NCBI GenBank assembly: GCA_023229505.1
Contig: JALNZD010000002.1
Span: 1 to 64,000, forward strand
Direction of reading: 5' to 3'
From: Bacteroidales bacterium
GTDB taxonomy: Bacteria; Bacteroidota; Bacteroidia; Bacteroidales; JAGOPY01
Length of the DNA stretch: 64,000 nucleotides
Program-made: the position numbers and the translations under genes
The notes under the pieces: model-generated
Databases searched by the model: none
What the model saw: only the letters and a program-made list of their open reading frames with translations
Told to the model about the DNA's origin: nothing
Part shown: in pieces, positions 1-9,200 of the stretch
How the letters are laid out: each line of letters begins with the position of its first letter
How positions within the stretch are numbered: the first letter of the stretch is position 1

Positions 1-55
1 TAATAACCAATGAGTTATAAAACAAAGGAGATTATTTGCAGTTCTCAGAAAAAGA

Positions 56-122
56 GGGGGTCAGTATCACCGGAATGGGGGGTCACCTTGCTCCGGAATG
101 GGGGGTCAGGATCGACCGGAAT
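56..122. mobile_element. Terminal repeat cluster of a probable IS21-family element
   Basis: The 16-mer CCGGAATGGGGGGTCA occurs at 70-85 and 93-108, flanked by a partial GGGGGTCA at 56-63 and a partial CCGGAAT at 116-122. The period is exactly 23 bp. Several short repeats spaced along an end are typical of IS21-family insertion sequences, and GGGGTCA/CCGGAAT repeats of this look are familiar from Bacteroidota IS21 ends. The transposase (istA/istB) would lie left of position 1, and a CA at 126-127 could be the outer boundary. Nothing recognisable is seen in 1-55. Positions 128-288 are AT-rich and hold no supported gene. The family assignment is inference. Confidence 0.5.
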
Positions 123-288
123 ATACAATCCCAATATAAAGCAACTTTGATTTGTCAAAGGGATATTGAATAAAAGTTTTTTGTGTGAAAACAAAATACA
201 GTCCTACTATTCCGCCAAGAGATTTGATATTTGATGGCTCAAAGGATTTTGGCTTGTCAAAGTATATTGAGATAGTATGCATTATTTT

Positions 289-519
289 TTATTGTTCTAC
301 TCGACCCCATAAGTAATTTTTTTGTTCGTCCCACAATTTTATATCATTGCCTTCCAGTCGTCCCCAAATAAATTTATTCTGGTCGTCCCATAATTTAATA
401 TTCCTTCCTTCTAACCGTCCCCAAATGTATTTGTTGTCTTTATCCCAAATACGGAAGCGACCATCTTCTAAATACCCCCATAAATAATTATTGTCTTTGT
501 CCCAAAGTTTAACGCTCAT
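289..519 (-). CDS. Small four-repeat protein (19-residue LWD...WG repeat)
   Basis: This 76-residue protein is almost entirely a tandem repeat: after Met-Ser come three 19-residue units and a final 17-residue unit, each of the form xKLWDxxNxYxWGxLEG. The Trp and Gly positions are invariant and the rest drifts, so the 57-bp DNA repeat is old enough to have diverged while the protein pattern was kept. Such short W/G-rich units suggest a small beta-hairpin or beta-solenoid fold. I do not recognise the family; it resembles WG- or MORN-type repeats only in general style. No signal peptide or membrane segment is seen. It is the last gene of the minus-strand accessory block, 149 nt after the Shedu gene and next to the IS-like end. 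Confidence 0.7.
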   Translation of the reverse strand: MSVKLWDKDNNYLWGYLEDGRFRIWDKDNKYIWGRLEGRNIKLWDDQNKFIWGRLEGNDIKLWDEQKNYLWGRVEQ

Positions 520-668
520 TTTTTAAACAATATTTACAGTAAAGCCGGTATTTATTCAAGGTATTCCCAAAGCTATTTCTTCGCCAATGCTATTTCGTAA
601 ATTGTTTATTAGTTTATTGGCATCAATCGATTTATCAATCATTATTCTCAAACATTATGCTTCTCTTC

Positions 669-1718
669 TTACGTAATTGTTTCTGTCGTGTTTGCACTTA
701 ATTTAATTGGCTGCTTGTAATAAGAAATAATATTCTCCCCGCACAAATATAAATAGTCGTAAGAAATTACTTGAATGTGATTTAAGTTTGAGTTTAACAT
801 TCGTAACGCTTCAAATTCTTCGTCTCCAAATTTATTAGTTCGTCCAACAATGATTTTTATTCTTGGCCTAAGCAATTTGAATTTGTGTTGCTTCTCAAGT
901 ATCAGTTTATAGGTATCCAAAATTTTCAAGTATTGCATACATTGTCCAAGCACTTTAGAAAGTTCTTTAGAAGGAAAGAAGCTCTGATGGCTGTCATCAA
1001 ATGAAAATAGGTCAAACTTTGGTCGTTTTAATTCTATGAGGTCGATGAAACCATCAGTAGTTTCCATAATCATATCGCTTTCGGAATTTATTCCAATTTG
1101 TCGTGCAGGATGTTTTTGTATGTAGTCAATTCCTAAAGTCCAAATATTTTTCTCTATCCAGTTTTGAAATATCTTTTCTGGTTGTCCAGCAATATACTCA
1201 GCTAAATTTTCAAAGGTTCTTATGCTTTCAATGATGTTTGTCGTTTCTTCTAAATCAAGTAAATGTCGCAGATTGAACAATGCTTTTTGATGAGTGGTTT
1301 GCTTTATTGAAGCTTGAAGATTTTCAATTTCACTTTCTGTGAGTGCTTCAACTATCAGTTTAAGCTTTTCATTTTCTCCAGCTTTGTCAAGAATTTTTTT
1401 TACTAAAGAACTATCAACTGTCTTAATAAGAGAAAGAATTTCTGCAATGTCATTTGTTACCTCAATAAATTCTCCCGTATGAGTTGTTGAATTATCTCTT
1501 ATTATTGATAGGCTGTTTAAATGATTAAATAATTCTAAACTCTGCTGGTAGTTCAATGTTTCTGAAAATACGTGGCTGTAGTCAGCAGTATTTATAGCGT
1601 AAATCGTTAGAGAAAAGTCAGTTGTGTTGGTAAAGTTATCATCACTTATACCAGTAAAGTTGATATATAGTTTTAAACTGCCTTTTGAAAATATTTCTTT
1701 CTGATATTGAACGCTCAT
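669..1718 (-). CDS. sduA: Shedu-type anti-phage nuclease (SduA, DUF4263)
   Basis: 349 residues. The C-terminal half (about 180-330) matches the DUF4263/Shedu nuclease domain. It has a PD-(D/E)xK arrangement with Asp215, then GFIDLIELKRP giving Asp226, Glu229 and Lys231, followed by a GQCMQY motif (Gln259...Tyr263) of the QxxxY kind. The first 180 residues are a family-variable region, often a sensor part in Shedu proteins. Shedu systems are known single-gene anti-phage defences whose nuclease domain is needed for activity. The start ATG overlaps the TAA stop of the upstream WYL-like gene by one base (TAATG), so the two are probably translationally coupled. The flanking genes are small and unusual, fitting a defence islet. 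The domain call is confident; the phage-defence role is inferred from the family. Confidence 0.8.
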   Translation of the reverse strand: MSVQYQKEIFSKGSLKLYINFTGISDDNFTNTTDFSLTIYAINTADYSHVFSETLNYQQSLELFNHLNSLSIIRDNSTTHTGEFIEVTNDIAEILSLIKTVDSSLVKKILDKAGENEKLKLIVEALTESEIENLQASIKQTTHQKALFNLRHLLDLEETTNIIESIRTFENLAEYIAGQPEKIFQNWIEKNIWTLGIDYIQKHPARQIGINSESDMIMETTDGFIDLIELKRPKFDLFSFDDSHQSFFPSKELSKVLGQCMQYLKILDTYKLILEKQHKFKLLRPRIKIIVGRTNKFGDEEFEALRMLNSNLNHIQVISYDYLYLCGENIISYYKQPIKLSANTTETIT

Positions 1719-2041
1719 TATGCTCTTGCTATAGCTCTTTTATACATAGGTGAATTTGGTTTGTATCCATCCGCTAATTCAAAAGTCCCTTGGTCTTCAA
1801 TTATTTTTATACCAATAATATGTTTTATTTTATATTCCCTCCAAGCTGGTAAAGGTTTTGTCAAGTCAGAGCTGACACCACCTGTTTTCCATATGTGTAT
1901 GTTCACATTGTCTGTAGATGCAATAAAAATAGCGTGAGGGTTTCCAAATCTAATTCCAACGGCCCTGTCAGCTGCATTATATTGAAAACTGATAGGCTTT
2001 CTTTGTTCAATTGCTGTCTTTAAAATCTCTATTGTATCCAT
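1718..2041 (-). CDS. WYL-like domain protein, coupled to Shedu nuclease
   Basis: 107 residues. The segment IEQRKPISFQYN near residue 11, the RFGNPHAIFIAS stretch near 31-42 and LPAWREYKIKHI near 64-75 follow the layout of WYL-type ligand-sensing domains (ai..grpi.F.Y ... P..l ... R.f...rI). WYL domains often regulate defence genes and are thought to bind nucleotides or nucleic acid. There is no helix-turn-helix, so this would be a stand-alone sensor or partner rather than a complete repressor. Its stop overlaps the Shedu start by one base. The WYL assignment is moderate: the pattern is partial and no fold search was possible. Confidence 0.55.
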   Translation of the reverse strand: MDTIEILKTAIEQRKPISFQYNAADRAVGIRFGNPHAIFIASTDNVNIHIWKTGGVSSDLTKPLPAWREYKIKHIIGIKIIEDQGTFELADGYKPNSPMYKRAIARA

Positions 2042-2131
2042 GTGTTAATGTTGTTAAATGCTGTTTAAATTTTTCACTTTTCCGATTGTCTCTTGAAAGA
2101 TGCACTGGTCCAAATGCATTAGCTTCAAAGC

Positions 2132-2154
2132 CCCGCTGGCATCTACAGTGCGGG
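2132..2154. other. Hairpin in the 225-nt spacer of the defence block
   Basis: CCCGC (2132-2136) and GCGGG (2150-2154) form a short GC-rich stem with partial extension of the inner loop (CTG near 2136, CAG near 2146). It sits between the coiled-coil gene and the WYL-like gene, both on the minus strand. It may end the upstream minus-strand transcript, though no strong U-tract follows on that strand. The rest of 2042-2266 shows no gene. Confidence 0.35.
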
Positions 2155-2266
2155 TTTTAGATAGATTTATATTTATGTTTGGTCATCATGTTCGATAGTT
2201 CAACTTCCTTTCCTTATCAACAAGCTCCACTTTGCTTAGCTGACTGTTTATTTTGTTACGTCTTTT

Positions 2267-2512
2267 TTAATATTCAATAGTTTTTAACTCATTCATTTTT
2301 TGGTTATACTCGCCATTTAAATCATGAATTCTTTTTTCATCTTTTTCACTAAGTTCTTGCCCGTCCGAAAGTTTTTCAATTTTTCTCCTGTATAAGTTTT
2401 GTTCATTTTTAATTCTTTGAAGTTTGTTATTAATAGAATTTACTTTGTTGATAATTTCTTGCTGCTTTCGGATTTGATCAATCTTTTGTGCTAATTGTTC
2501 TTTATAGTCCAT
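2267..2512 (-). CDS. Small coiled-coil protein, unknown function
   Basis: 81 residues, highly charged, with heptad-like spacing through most of its length (QKIDQIRKQQEIINKVNSIN ... NKLQRIKNEQN). It probably forms two helices joined by the acidic KLSDGQELSEKDEKR turn near residues 47-61. No catalytic motif, signal peptide or membrane segment is visible. It starts 7 nt after the stop of the PUA/EVE-like gene, so the two are very likely co-transcribed. Real-gene status is supported by the tight spacing and low-GC composition shared with its neighbours. Function is unknown; it could be a structural partner in a defence system. Confidence 0.6.
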   Translation of the reverse strand: MDYKEQLAQKIDQIRKQQEIINKVNSINNKLQRIKNEQNLYRRKIEKLSDGQELSEKDEKRIHDLNGEYNQKMNELKTIEY

Positions 2513-2519
2513 GGTGTCT

Positions 2520-2909
2520 TTAATTAATAATTAAACTTAAAATTTTTGATTGGATACTCTTATTGAATTCCTCATATAGAGTATTGTTTCTTACATTGTA
2601 TTTATCATGGAAATCCCCCAGTACTTCATTCCCTGTCCAGAGCCATTTAACTCTAACTCCAGTTCCAAGCTCATCATTAAACACTAATTCATTGTCAATA
2701 ATGATCCCAACCGCTTTAACCCTTAAATCTTGGCCAATTGGAGCAGATTTAATATATATTATATCTCCAACCTTCAAATATCTTAATATCTCATGTAAAC
2801 TTGGCGCATCTGTTTTAGACCATCCAACACATGCCAATTCGTTATCTATAAAATCCCCAGATACATCCGTTGAGCCTTCGTAATATGCTCCAATACCATA
2901 GATTGCCAT
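2520..2909 (-). CDS. Small PUA/EVE-like domain protein
   Basis: 129 residues from the chosen start MAIYGIGAYYEG. A start 57 nt upstream (2966) is possible but adds a poor N-terminus. The core VGDIIYIKSAPIGQDLRVKA followed by VGII (about residues 48-72) resembles the beta-barrel of PUA/EVE-like domains (GD.iyik......l.v.aiG.v), which read modified bases or RNA and are common in restriction and other defence islands. The rest has many aromatic residues and no catalytic motif. It heads the minus-strand accessory block and is 7 nt from the coiled-coil gene. The fold is inferred; I cannot name the family. Confidence 0.6.
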   Translation of the reverse strand: MAIYGIGAYYEGSTDVSGDFIDNELACVGWSKTDAPSLHEILRYLKVGDIIYIKSAPIGQDLRVKAVGIIIDNELVFNDELGTGVRVKWLWTGNEVLGDFHDKYNVRNNTLYEEFNKSIQSKILSLIIN

Positions 2910-3147
2910 AATTTTTAATTTTTTAGTAATTATAAATGCACCATAACATCTCCCTAACCAAACCAAGTAATATTATTAAACATTTAACGCTAAATATCTG
3001 AAGTAAAAGATTTTCCAACACCTCTTTTCCCTAATCCCCCTCCCCTAGCACCCTCGCCAGCCCTTGCAGCAATATCAGTAAATGGCAGTCATATCTTTAG
3101 AATCCAGTAAGGTTAACTTCAAATAAGGGACTCTATCCCTTTTGCTT

Positions 3148-3175
3148 GTAGAGACGTTGCATGCAACGTCTCTAC
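3148..3175. repeat. 28-bp perfect palindrome (dispersed-repeat type, possible terminator)
   Basis: A perfect 28-nt inverted repeat reads GTAGAGACGTTGCA on both strands, centred on GCATGC. It lies 35 nt beyond the stop codon of the minus-strand nrdJ gene. The same sequence type is a familiar dispersed palindrome in Bacteroidota and some cyanobacterial genomes. As RNA it would form a 14-bp stem with almost no loop, so it could help end nrdJ transcription, though no clear U-tract follows. The remainder of 2967-3210 has no supported gene. Confidence 0.6.
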
Positions 3176-3210
3176 GACAATTGAACTGCTGCATCTACGC
3201 AGCTACACCA

Positions 3211-5946
3211 TCAGCTGCACTTCGAATCCCCGCAGGAGGTACAGGTCACACAGCCTTCGCGGTACTCGAGGGTGTCGCGCTCGCCGCAGTGCGGGCATTT
3301 TTCTTTGGATAGCTTTGTGCCGTCGGGGATATATTTTTTCAGGGCGCGGACTACGCCGTTTTTCCAGGTATTGATCGATTCGGTCTCAAGTTGCAGGTTA
3401 TCTACCAGGTGTACCACAAATGGTATGGGCATACCATGGCGCAAGATGCCGGAGATCAGCTTGGCGTAGTTCCAGAACTCGGTGTTGAACTGGCATGACA
3501 GGCCTTCCATAGTCACTTTGTAGCCATATTTATTCGTGTACTGGAAATCGTAGCGGGAGTGTACTTCATCCAGCTTGTTCTTGATGATCTGCCCGGTCTT
3601 GACCCATTCCGGGACGAAAAACCCTTCGGCTTCACCGGTGAATATTTCATAGGGCCTGTTATCCAGTATACCGATAACGGCTACCCATTTCTGTTTGTCA
3701 TTCTGAAAGTGCAGCACCTCGGCCTCGAGCACTTTCGGCCTCTTGGGAGCCGAGGTTTCCCTGAACTGCAGTTCTGCTTTTTCCTGCTCTTTTTTCTTGT
3801 CATCCTTCAGGAGCACACCGGAACGGCACCCGTCGCGGTAAATCGTCATGCCCTTGCAGCCGCTCTCCCATGCAGCCATGTAAATCTGGCTGACCAGGTC
3901 TTCGGTCGTGTCTTTCGGAACATTAACCGTCACGCTGATGGAATGGTCCACCCACTTCTGGATGGCCCCCTGCATCTTCACTTTGCTGAGCCAGTCGATA
4001 TCGTTGGATGTCGCCTGGTGATAAGGCGATTTTTCTATGAGGTGACCGAGTTCCTCGTCGGAATAATTTCTCAATGCATGTGTATCGTAGCCGTTGACAT
4101 GCAGCCATTCTTCGAATTTTGGATGGAACACGTTGTATTCTTCCCAGGAATCACCCAGTTCGTCCACGAAATCGATCTTGACATCCAGATCGTTCGGGTT
4201 GACTTTCCTTCTTCTTTTGTAAGACACCATGAACACGGGCTCAATACCGGAGGTGGTGCGGGTGCAGATGCTGACGCTGCCTGTCGGGGCAATGGTCAGC
4301 ATGGCGATATTGCGGCGGCCGTGAGTGGTCATATCTTCATACAACGCCGGATCGGCTTCACGGATACGGAGAATGAAGGGGTTGTTTTTCTCCCTTTCGG
4401 CGCTGTAGATGGGGAAAGAACCGCGGTCTTTCGCCAGGTTGACGGAAGAACGGCAGGTTTCCAGCGCGAGCAGCTTATGGATCTCGGTGGAGAAGCTGAT
4501 CGCATCGTCTGAGCCGTAACGCAAACCCAGGGCGGCAAGCATGTCACCTTCGGCTGTTATGCCTATGCCGGTGCGCCTTCCCTGGATGCACTTTTCGCGG
4601 ATATTCAGCCAGAGGTTCTTTTCGATCCGCTTGATATCTTCTTCTTCAGGATCGGCTTCAATTTTTGCAATGATCCGGTCGATCTTCTCCAGTTCCAGGT
4701 CGATGATGTCATCCATGACACGCAGGGCATGCCTGGCGTGCTCTTTAAAAAGGCTGCCGTTGAAAACGGCGTGCTGGGTAAAAGGCTCGTCTACATAGCT
4801 GTAAAGGTTAATAGCGAGCAGGCGGCAGCTATCGTATGGACACAGCGGGATTTCTCCGCAGGGGTTGGTGCTGACCGTGGTGAAACCAAAATCAGCGTAG
4901 CAATCGGGAACTGCTTCCCGTTTTACGGTATCCCAGAACAACACACCCGGCTCGGCTGATTTCCAGGCATTATGGATGATCTTGTTCCACAATTTCATCG
5001 CGTCAATCTCCTTGCGGAACATCGGATCCGGTGAATTAACCGGGAATTGCTGAACGTAAGGGATATTGTTCTTAACGGAATTCATGAATTCATCATCGAT
5101 CTTTACCGATACATTCGCACCGGTAACTTTTCCCTGTTCCAGCTTGGCATCGATAAACAATTCGGCATCGGGATGTTTGATAGAAATAGACAGCATCAGG
5201 GCACCCCTCCTGCCGTCCTGGGCGACTTCACGGGTGGAATTGGAATACCGTTCCATAAACGGCACGATCCCGGTGGAAGTCAGGGCGCTGTTTTTGACCG
5301 GGCTCCCGGTCGGGCGTATGTGCGACAGGTCATGCCCGACACCGCCGCGGCGTTTCATGAGCTGTACCTGTTCCTGGTCAATTTTCATGATGCCGCCGTA
5401 GGAATCGGAGTTGCCTTTATTCCCGATGACAAAACAATTTGATAAAGATGATATCTGGAAATTATTTCCTATCCCGGCCATGGGGCCTCCCTGCGGGACG
5501 ATATAACGGAAATCCTTCAGCAGGTGAAATACTTCCTCCTCACTGAGCGGATTCGGGTATTTGCTTTCTACACGGGCAATTTCAGCGGACAGCCTGTGGT
5601 GCATATCATCCGGTGTAAGCTCAAACAACTGGCCGTCGCTGTTTTTTAAAGCATATTTATTGATCCACACATTGGCAGCCAGTGTATCGCCCTTAAAATA
5701 TGCTGTAGCCTCACGAAGCACATCCGCGTAAAGATGTGACTGCAAATCCGCATGAGGTTTTTGTTCACCGTTGATCCGTTCAGTTGGTTCCACCGCAACA
5801 AGGTTTTGTTTTTCTACTTCTTCCACAGGTGGTCGTTGCCGTTGTTCCAACATCTCCTGAAAATAATCGCCTTTTTTTTTATCGGCTTGATCCTGCGCTT
5901 CTTCCGTCTGCAAACTGTCGAAAAGGGTATTTTCCAATTCCTTCAT
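3211..5946 (-). CDS. nrdJ: Adenosylcobalamin-dependent (class II) ribonucleotide reductase
   Basis: 911 residues. It reduces ribonucleotides to deoxyribonucleotides with adenosylcobalamin as radical generator and needs no oxygen. Seen: Cys171 in SLSNCFVIG (one of the redox pair), STNPCGEIPL with Cys363 and Glu365 (thiyl radical Cys and catalytic Glu), and an ordered (beta-alpha) barrel through about residue 690. The C-terminal tail (about 884-911) has two CxxC pairs and a final CGDSKCS, which is the zinc/thiol tail that re-reduces the active site. The first ~65 residues are charged and low-complexity. Length is normal for large NrdJ proteins. The upstream 343-nt space holds repeated TTTTCAACA motifs. 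No cobalamin riboswitch could be recognised there by eye. Confidence 0.95.
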   Translation of the reverse strand: MKELENTLFDSLQTEEAQDQADKKKGDYFQEMLEQRQRPPVEEVEKQNLVAVEPTERINGEQKPHADLQSHLYADVLREATAYFKGDTLAANVWINKYALKNSDGQLFELTPDDMHHRLSAEIARVESKYPNPLSEEEVFHLLKDFRYIVPQGGPMAGIGNNFQISSLSNCFVIGNKGNSDSYGGIMKIDQEQVQLMKRRGGVGHDLSHIRPTGSPVKNSALTSTGIVPFMERYSNSTREVAQDGRRGALMLSISIKHPDAELFIDAKLEQGKVTGANVSVKIDDEFMNSVKNNIPYVQQFPVNSPDPMFRKEIDAMKLWNKIIHNAWKSAEPGVLFWDTVKREAVPDCYADFGFTTVSTNPCGEIPLCPYDSCRLLAINLYSYVDEPFTQHAVFNGSLFKEHARHALRVMDDIIDLELEKIDRIIAKIEADPEEEDIKRIEKNLWLNIREKCIQGRRTGIGITAEGDMLAALGLRYGSDDAISFSTEIHKLLALETCRSSVNLAKDRGSFPIYSAEREKNNPFILRIREADPALYEDMTTHGRRNIAMLTIAPTGSVSICTRTTSGIEPVFMVSYKRRRKVNPNDLDVKIDFVDELGDSWEEYNVFHPKFEEWLHVNGYDTHALRNYSDEELGHLIEKSPYHQATSNDIDWLSKVKMQGAIQKWVDHSISVTVNVPKDTTEDLVSQIYMAAWESGCKGMTIYRDGCRSGVLLKDDKKKEQEKAELQFRETSAPKRPKVLEAEVLHFQNDKQKWVAVIGILDNRPYEIFTGEAEGFFVPEWVKTGQIIKNKLDEVHSRYDFQYTNKYGYKVTMEGLSCQFNTEFWNYAKLISGILRHGMPIPFVVHLVDNLQLETESINTWKNGVVRALKKYIPDGTKLSKEKCPHCGERDTLEYREGCVTCTSCGDSKCS

Positions 5947-6289
5947 CTCACCTGGTTTAAAATGAAAATTCTACTATAAACATTTATAATTCAACTAATT
6001 TACTATTCAGACTGGGGGGAAATTTCTCTTTGGCTAAAATACTATAAGAACAATGGTTTTGTACCATCAACTTTTCAACATCAGGAGGTTGAAAATTTAT
6101 AAACTATTGACTTATTGCACTATACATCGTATAAGTTATATTTTTCAACAATTTCTAATAAATATTTGTACCCTGAAAGCAAATGCACCTTAAGATTTTT
6201 ACCGTGCCAAACAGAAGATTATCAATGGGATAAAAAGCTCAAAACTTTTTATAAAATTTAGTTTTCAACAGGCAGTACTGTATAACAAT
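5947..6289. promoter_or_regulatory. nrdJ upstream space with repeated TTTTCAACA motifs
   Basis: 343 nt without a gene. TTTTCAACA occurs at 6072-6080, 6142-6150 and 6262-6270, and an inverted copy GTTGAAAA at 6088-6095 pairs with 6072-6079 across an 8-nt loop. The motif resembles a relaxed DnaA box (TTATCCACA) but differs at key positions. It lies upstream of nrdJ and downstream of the large PD40/barrel gene (both minus strand), so it most likely concerns nrdJ expression. Confidence 0.4.
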
Positions 6290-9200
6290 TTAAAAATCGA
6301 GGCTTAAAGAAAGATAGAATTTAGGTTTCTGCACTTTGCGATCTTCCATACCCCAGGCAAGGTCAGCACGAAGGAAATAACCCAGGACGCGGGTGCGGGC
6401 GCCGAAGCCGAAACCGCCGACCAATGGCTCTTTTTGCTCCCTGACCTTGATCCAGAGCGACCCATCCTGGATATATCTTATATAAAAGGAATTATTCTCC
6501 GAATAAGGATCTTTACCGGCCCAGGCAAGACCGACGTCGCCAAAACCTACGATCTGGAAATTATTCAGAAAATCGGATTTGATCGGCCGGTTGAAGAAAT
6601 AGCGGAAAACCGGGAACCTGAGTTCTGAATTGTAAACCACAAAACTGTTACCGTTCCGGGCATTCTGGTTAAAACCGCGCAGGTTGGTTGCCACAGCCTG
6701 GTAGGCGTAATTCATGGTATAATCGATCGGCGTGGCGCTCTCAAATTTCGGGGAAAGCCAGTTATCCACGCCGCCAAGATAATATATCAGCCTGTTTTTC
6801 CCGAAAGAGGTACTGGCAGCCAGCCTGTTGGCCCAGATAAAGGAACGGTGTATCCGTTGGTAATTCCTGACATCAAATCCTACAACAAACATGCTCTTGT
6901 TATTTTTTTCAAGGACTTGCGTGTACTCCCCGAATATTTTAAAGCGGGTGCCGGTCATCAGGTTCAGTCCGATGTCTTTGGTGTCATCGTATATGACCTC
7001 GCCCTTTACACCGCCCCAGTATTCATTCAGATCGGGTTCCCTGAGCGCCGGTTCGTTAGTAGATAACCATGTTGATTTCTGGTACCTGACATTTGCAGTC
7101 CCCCTGACAGCAAAGACCGGTGAAAACGGGTATTTCAGGATGTAATAAAGCTGATAGGACCTGAGCCGCTCAATGAAAGTGTAGAATCCGTAATAGTACT
7201 CATTTTCAGTGGCTTGGCGGACTATCATTATTTCTTTGTCAAGCCTTTTTTCCAAATCGGCATAGCTGAAAATGTATTCAATATTGCTTAAATTCAGCGG
7301 TATCCTGAATCCGCCAATGATCCGGTGATTTTCCAGCAGATCCGTAAGTCCGATCTGGAAAAACCCATTCAAACCAAGGTTATTGATTCCATTGTCACCT
7401 CCACCGCCAAAGGGCTGGTAGAAAAAGTTCAGCGCTGCGAAATCCAGCTGGGCCGCCATCTGGTTGATTGAATATTCCACCCGGTAGTTCAGCCTTTTGG
7501 GGATAATAAACGCATCCCTGAGCTCAAGTTTCCCGCCAGGTCTTTCTTTTCCGCCCGGTGAAATGGTATCCTGTTTGGTTGTTGCAACAACAGCCTGATT
7601 ATCGAAAACATAGTTATTGATATCGATCTCTGCCGGCTTTTTCTGAACTGGTTCGGGAGGTTTTTCATCCTGCCGGAATACATTACGGAACCGTTTAGTG
7701 TATTCACCGTAAGATTCTTTTATCTCTTCAACCAGTTCCTTCTCCTTGACGATTTCGGCTTCTTTTATCAGGATACCCCGGAACATGGTTTGCTCCAGCG
7801 CCACCGGTTTCATCTGCTGCAGGGTATCAAATTCTTCAGACTGCATCAGGTATTTCCCATCAGAAAAAATGACTTGCGACAGCCATGAAGATCCCTGGTT
7901 TATATGAAAGTCAAGGATACTCCTGGAATAATTCGTGGCCGGATAGGTTTCGGAAAAATACCTGTAATGGATGGTTGTATCCACGTAGCTGATTGTGCTG
8001 TCGAAGCGGCCGAAATAGCGGTTATTGATCCCGTTTTCATCGCTCAGGAAAGCAAACCTTCCCTGGCCGGTCATAACCGGACGCAGCTCATTTCCCAGGG
8101 GGGTATTGGTCACGCGGCGCAAAACATTCTCCTGGTCTTCTCTCACCAGCAGGTATAAATCAGTCTTTTGCGGCACAGCCACCGGTGCATCTTCGATATC
8201 TTCCCATTGGAAATTTTCGTCCGGCCGGTTGGAAGCAAAGAGGATCGATCTTGTGCCATCAGCAAAAACCGGGTGGAGGTCATCATAAATATCATTGGTA
8301 AGCTGCTGGTGTGATCCGGCGGCGATATTGAAAATATACAGATCAGACTGCCCCTTCTGGACGGCAGAAAAGACCATGAATGTTCCATCGGGTGAGTAAG
8401 AAAAGTCTATTACCTTTTCAAAATTATAAAGGATGATATTCTCCAGGTGCTTCTCTTCCAGGTTATAAAAATAAAGATAGACTTCGCCTTTTTTTTCCAG
8501 GATGATTGCCAGCAGTCTCCCTGATGGGTGCCAGGCAAGCAACGGATAGGTATAATCGATCTTTTCCTCCAGTCTGAACCCACCCCTGAGGGCCTTAATT
8601 TTCTTTCCGGAAGCAAGGTCCTGGATTATAATTTTGTACCTTCCTTCGTCATTTTCTACGAAAGCAGCCATGCTCCTGCCGGGGCTGAATTTAAACTGGC
8701 TGTAAACCCGGTCTTTCTTTACTTTTTTGAGAAAGAGATTTTCCGGGACACTTCTCCCCTTTTCTTCAGCCTGGTAAATCTCCTTAAAATGTTCCAGGCA
8801 ATCGGTAACAAGGGTTTTGTAAGATACTCCTATTACATACAAAAAACCATTGTCGATACTCCGGCTGATCTGGGTCATACTGACTATATCGGTCAAAGCC
8901 TGGGGGCCGAATTTATCAGCTATATATTTCCAGAGCATATGCCCGGCAAAGAGGGCATCCTCACCGGTCAGGTTGTTCAGCCTGTCATATCTTCCTGACA
9001 ATATACCATCTTTAACCCGGTTGTCAATTTCCGTATTCCATTCTTCGGACAGGAAAGAGATCAACCCATTGCTGTACCATTCCGGAAGTGAAAACAAGGT
9101 TGTGTTTTTGACCTGGGAGCCTACACTGGTGCCATAAAATGCCTGGTTCAGCAAAACATTGGCTATTCCTGCCCTGATCTGCTTTTCAAAATTACGTTGT

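Noticed and set aside
289..519. 57-bp tandem repeats as a CRISPR-like array
   Set aside because: Units are adjacent without spacers and keep a reading frame; they encode a repeat protein.
1707..1937. 76-codon plus-strand frame across the WYL/Shedu junction
   Set aside because: Antisense to both genes and without support; the minus-strand pair is coupled and recognisable.
2132..2154. Integron attC site in the defence block
   Set aside because: The hairpin lacks the RYYYAAC/GTTRRRY ends and no second copy is found between the other genes.
3559..4512. Long open frame (317 codons) on the plus strand within nrdJ
   Set aside because: Antisense to well-conserved nrdJ codons, no recognisable domain, explained by codon bias of the real gene.
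6072..6270. Replication origin
   Set aside because: The motifs differ from DnaA-box consensus and there is no dnaA, dnaN or other origin gene nearby.
5947..6289. Cobalamin riboswitch before the B12-dependent RNR
   Set aside because: I could not find the B12-box or a branched fold by eye; a covariance-model search would decide.
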